NCBI GenBank assembly: GCA_021793405.1
Contig: JAJYSV010000023.1
Location: forward strand, 1-53,591
Source of the DNA: Acidobacteriota bacterium
Lineage (GTDB): Bacteria > Acidobacteriota > Terriglobia > Terriglobales > Acidobacteriaceae
Length of the DNA stretch: 53,591 nucleotides
Direction of reading: 5' to 3'
Both the position numbers and the translations under genes were made by a program. The notes under the pieces are model-generated. The model worked only from the letters and a program-made list of their open reading frames with translations, was not told the origin of the DNA and ran no database searches. Numbering within the stretch: position 1 is the first letter of the stretch; each line of letters starts with the position of its first letter. This document shows, in pieces, positions 52,737 through 53,591 of this stretch.

Positions 52737-53195
52737 TTACGAAGTTTTCTTTGCGGTTGCTGAATCGTTCAGTGTCATCGCAATCGGCTTCTGTGCCTCA
52801 TGCGGATGCGTGTCGCCCCGGTACACCTTCAACTTGGTGGCCATCTGGCGGCCCATCTTGTTCTTCGGCAACATGCCGGTAATGGCCTGCTCCACCACGC
52901 GATCGGGCCGACGCGCCATCAGGCGTACAAACGACTCTTCGCGCATGCCGCCCGGAAAGCCGGTGTAGCGGCGATACATTTTCTGCTGGCTCTTCAACCC
53001 GCTCAGGCGGACCTTCTCCGCGTTCAGCACAATGACATGGTCACCCGTGTCGATGTAGGGCGTATATTGCGGACTGTTTTTCCCAGTCAGGACCCGCGCA
53101 GCCTCAGTAGCCAACCGTCCCAGCGTCTTGCCGCTGGCGTCCAGCACGTACCACTTGCGTGTAATGTCCTGCGGACGCGGAATAAAGGTAGACAT
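52737..53195 (-). CDS. rplM: 50S ribosomal protein L13
   Basis: A 152-residue early-assembly protein of the large subunit. [19 protein letters not shown] at the N-terminus, [18 protein letters not shown], and [20 protein letters not shown] are the standard segments. GGGAGAAC precedes the ATG. First gene of the rplM-rpsI operon. Its leader of about 220 bases could hold an autoregulatory RNA. Confidence 0.98.
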   Translation of the reverse strand: MSTFIPRPQDITRKWYVLDASGKTLGRLATEAARVLTGKNSPQYTPYIDTGDHVIVLNAEKVRLSGLKSQQKMYRRYTGFPGGMREESFVRLMARRPDRVVEQAITGMLPKNKMGRQMATKLKVYRGDTHPHEAQKPIAMTLNDSATAKKTS

Positions 53196-53414
53196 GGTTC
53201 CAGTTCTCCCAAAACAAACTTCAAAAAAATAGTTGCCAAGCTTCGCGAGGCAGAACGCACCGGACAGTCAGCTGCCGGAAAACCTGCTGCAGATCACGCG
53301 ATGGAGCGCAGAGAACAAACCGTTTGCTGCGTCGAGGGGCAATAAAACCGAAAGACGCTTTGCGTGCCGCCATGCACCGGAAAGTGCAGGCAGAGAAACG
53401 CAACACTGCGCAAG
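53196..53414 (-). ncRNA. Predicted mRNA leader of rplM-rpsI
   Basis: From the predicted start near 53414 to the rplM ATG there are about 219 bases without a gene on this strand. Long leaders before rplM often hold an L13-binding structure in other bacteria. I can point to no confirmed fold here. Confidence 0.35.
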
Positions 53415-53420
53415 AACTTA

Positions 53421-53449
53421 AGGATAGCGAAAAGCGCACCCAGAGTCAA
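53421..53449 (-). promoter_or_regulatory. Sigma-70-type promoter of the ribosomal operon
   Basis: On the minus strand TTGACT (53449-53444) and TATCCT (53426-53421) are 17 bases apart, the ideal spacing. Five and four of six bases match the consensus. It reads toward rplM. Confidence 0.6.
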
Positions 53450-53483
53450 CGAAACTCCACGCATTACCCAGGGCAATCGCATT

Positions 53484-53591
53484 TCAAAATAGCTCCAGTA
53501 GGCGGAATAGGTAGTGATCGTCCCACCCGGCGCGTTTGAACTTGCCGCGCAGGGAGCCTTTCGATCCCTTTTTTTGCATGGCGTTGATGGC
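53484..53591 (-). CDS. C-terminal end of a gene cut by the window edge
   Basis: The minus-strand frame runs in from the edge and ends with TGA at 53484-53486, giving 35 residues (AINAMQKKGSKGSLRGKF then KRAGWDDHYLFRLLELF). Composition is protein-like (Lys/Gly run, then aromatic and Leu), but I do not recognise the family. Confidence 0.4.
   Translation of the reverse strand, partial: AINAMQKKGSKGSLRGKFKRAGWDDHYLFRLLELF

Noticed and set aside
1-53591. CRISPR arrays or rRNA genes
   Set aside because: No regularly spaced direct repeats and no rRNA-like sequence were seen.

Overview
The window looks like a chromosomal segment of a Gram-negative (diderm) bacterium with fairly high GC. An acidobacterium (Acidobacteriota, Terriglobia-like) is my best guess. 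The guess rests on gene content: BamA/OmpH and an lpx cluster, secreted two-lobed aspartic proteases, an FmdE-like protein, a CPXCG small protein, an HNH/ComF pair, and the general style of the housekeeping proteins. No rRNA is present to confirm it.

Layout. 1-2.6 kb: a secreted family-20 glycosidase. 2.6-5.4 kb: a DEAD-box-type RNA helicase, an orphan membrane protein and a stand-alone response regulator. 5.5-7.7 kb: tRNA methylthiotransferase (MtaB-like) and initiation factor 3, the latter with an apparent AUC start codon. 7.8-12.8 kb: an SGNH lipoprotein, a Gfo/Idh/MocA oxidoreductase, a sialidase-like/cupin fusion and a membrane-anchored peroxiredoxin. 12.9-19.3 kb, all minus strand: fabZ-lpxA-lpxI for lipid A, an SRPBCC protein, an SDR dehydrogenase overlapping an exported protein, a small exported protein and a class V aminotransferase. 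19.4-24.5 kb: tyrS, an exported protein, two tandem aspartic proteases and an FmdE-like gene whose start lies in a perfect inverted repeat. 24.7-29.3 kb: a histone-H1-like protein, a LysM lytic transglycosylase and lepA. 29.6-33.7 kb: bamA and ompH/skp. 33.8-42 kb: a molybdopterin oxidoreductase with a CPXCG protein, frr, lipA, a GT-C-like membrane protein, HNH and comF. 42.3-48.3 kb: an OPT transporter, small zinc-ribbon genes, an acyltransferase, pyrH and a YVTN-propeller protein. 48.3-50.4 kb: a small accessory island. 50.4-53.4 kb: rplM-rpsI-rpsB-tsf. A cut-off gene closes the window.

The most unusual part is 48.37-50.37 kb. A perfect -10 box sits directly before a tRNA-Leu-like gene whose acceptor, D, variable and T arms are intact. 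Its anticodon arm, however, carries a 34-nt loop that folds into a long hairpin, and no simple removal restores a leucine anticodon. One base after this tRNA ends a PIN-domain nuclease gene, translationally coupled (TGATG) to an unrecognised 262-residue protein. An IS1595-family transposase remnant follows. This island separates tsf from pyrH, genes that are usually neighbours. A link between PIN nucleases, several of which cut tRNA anticodon arms, and this altered tRNA is a hypothesis only.

Most features are housekeeping genes for translation (infC, tyrS, lepA, frr, tsf, rpsB, rpsI, rplM, tRNA modification) and for the outer envelope (fabZ, lpxA, lpxI, bamA, ompH). Between them lie accessory secreted enzymes and several palindromic repeats.
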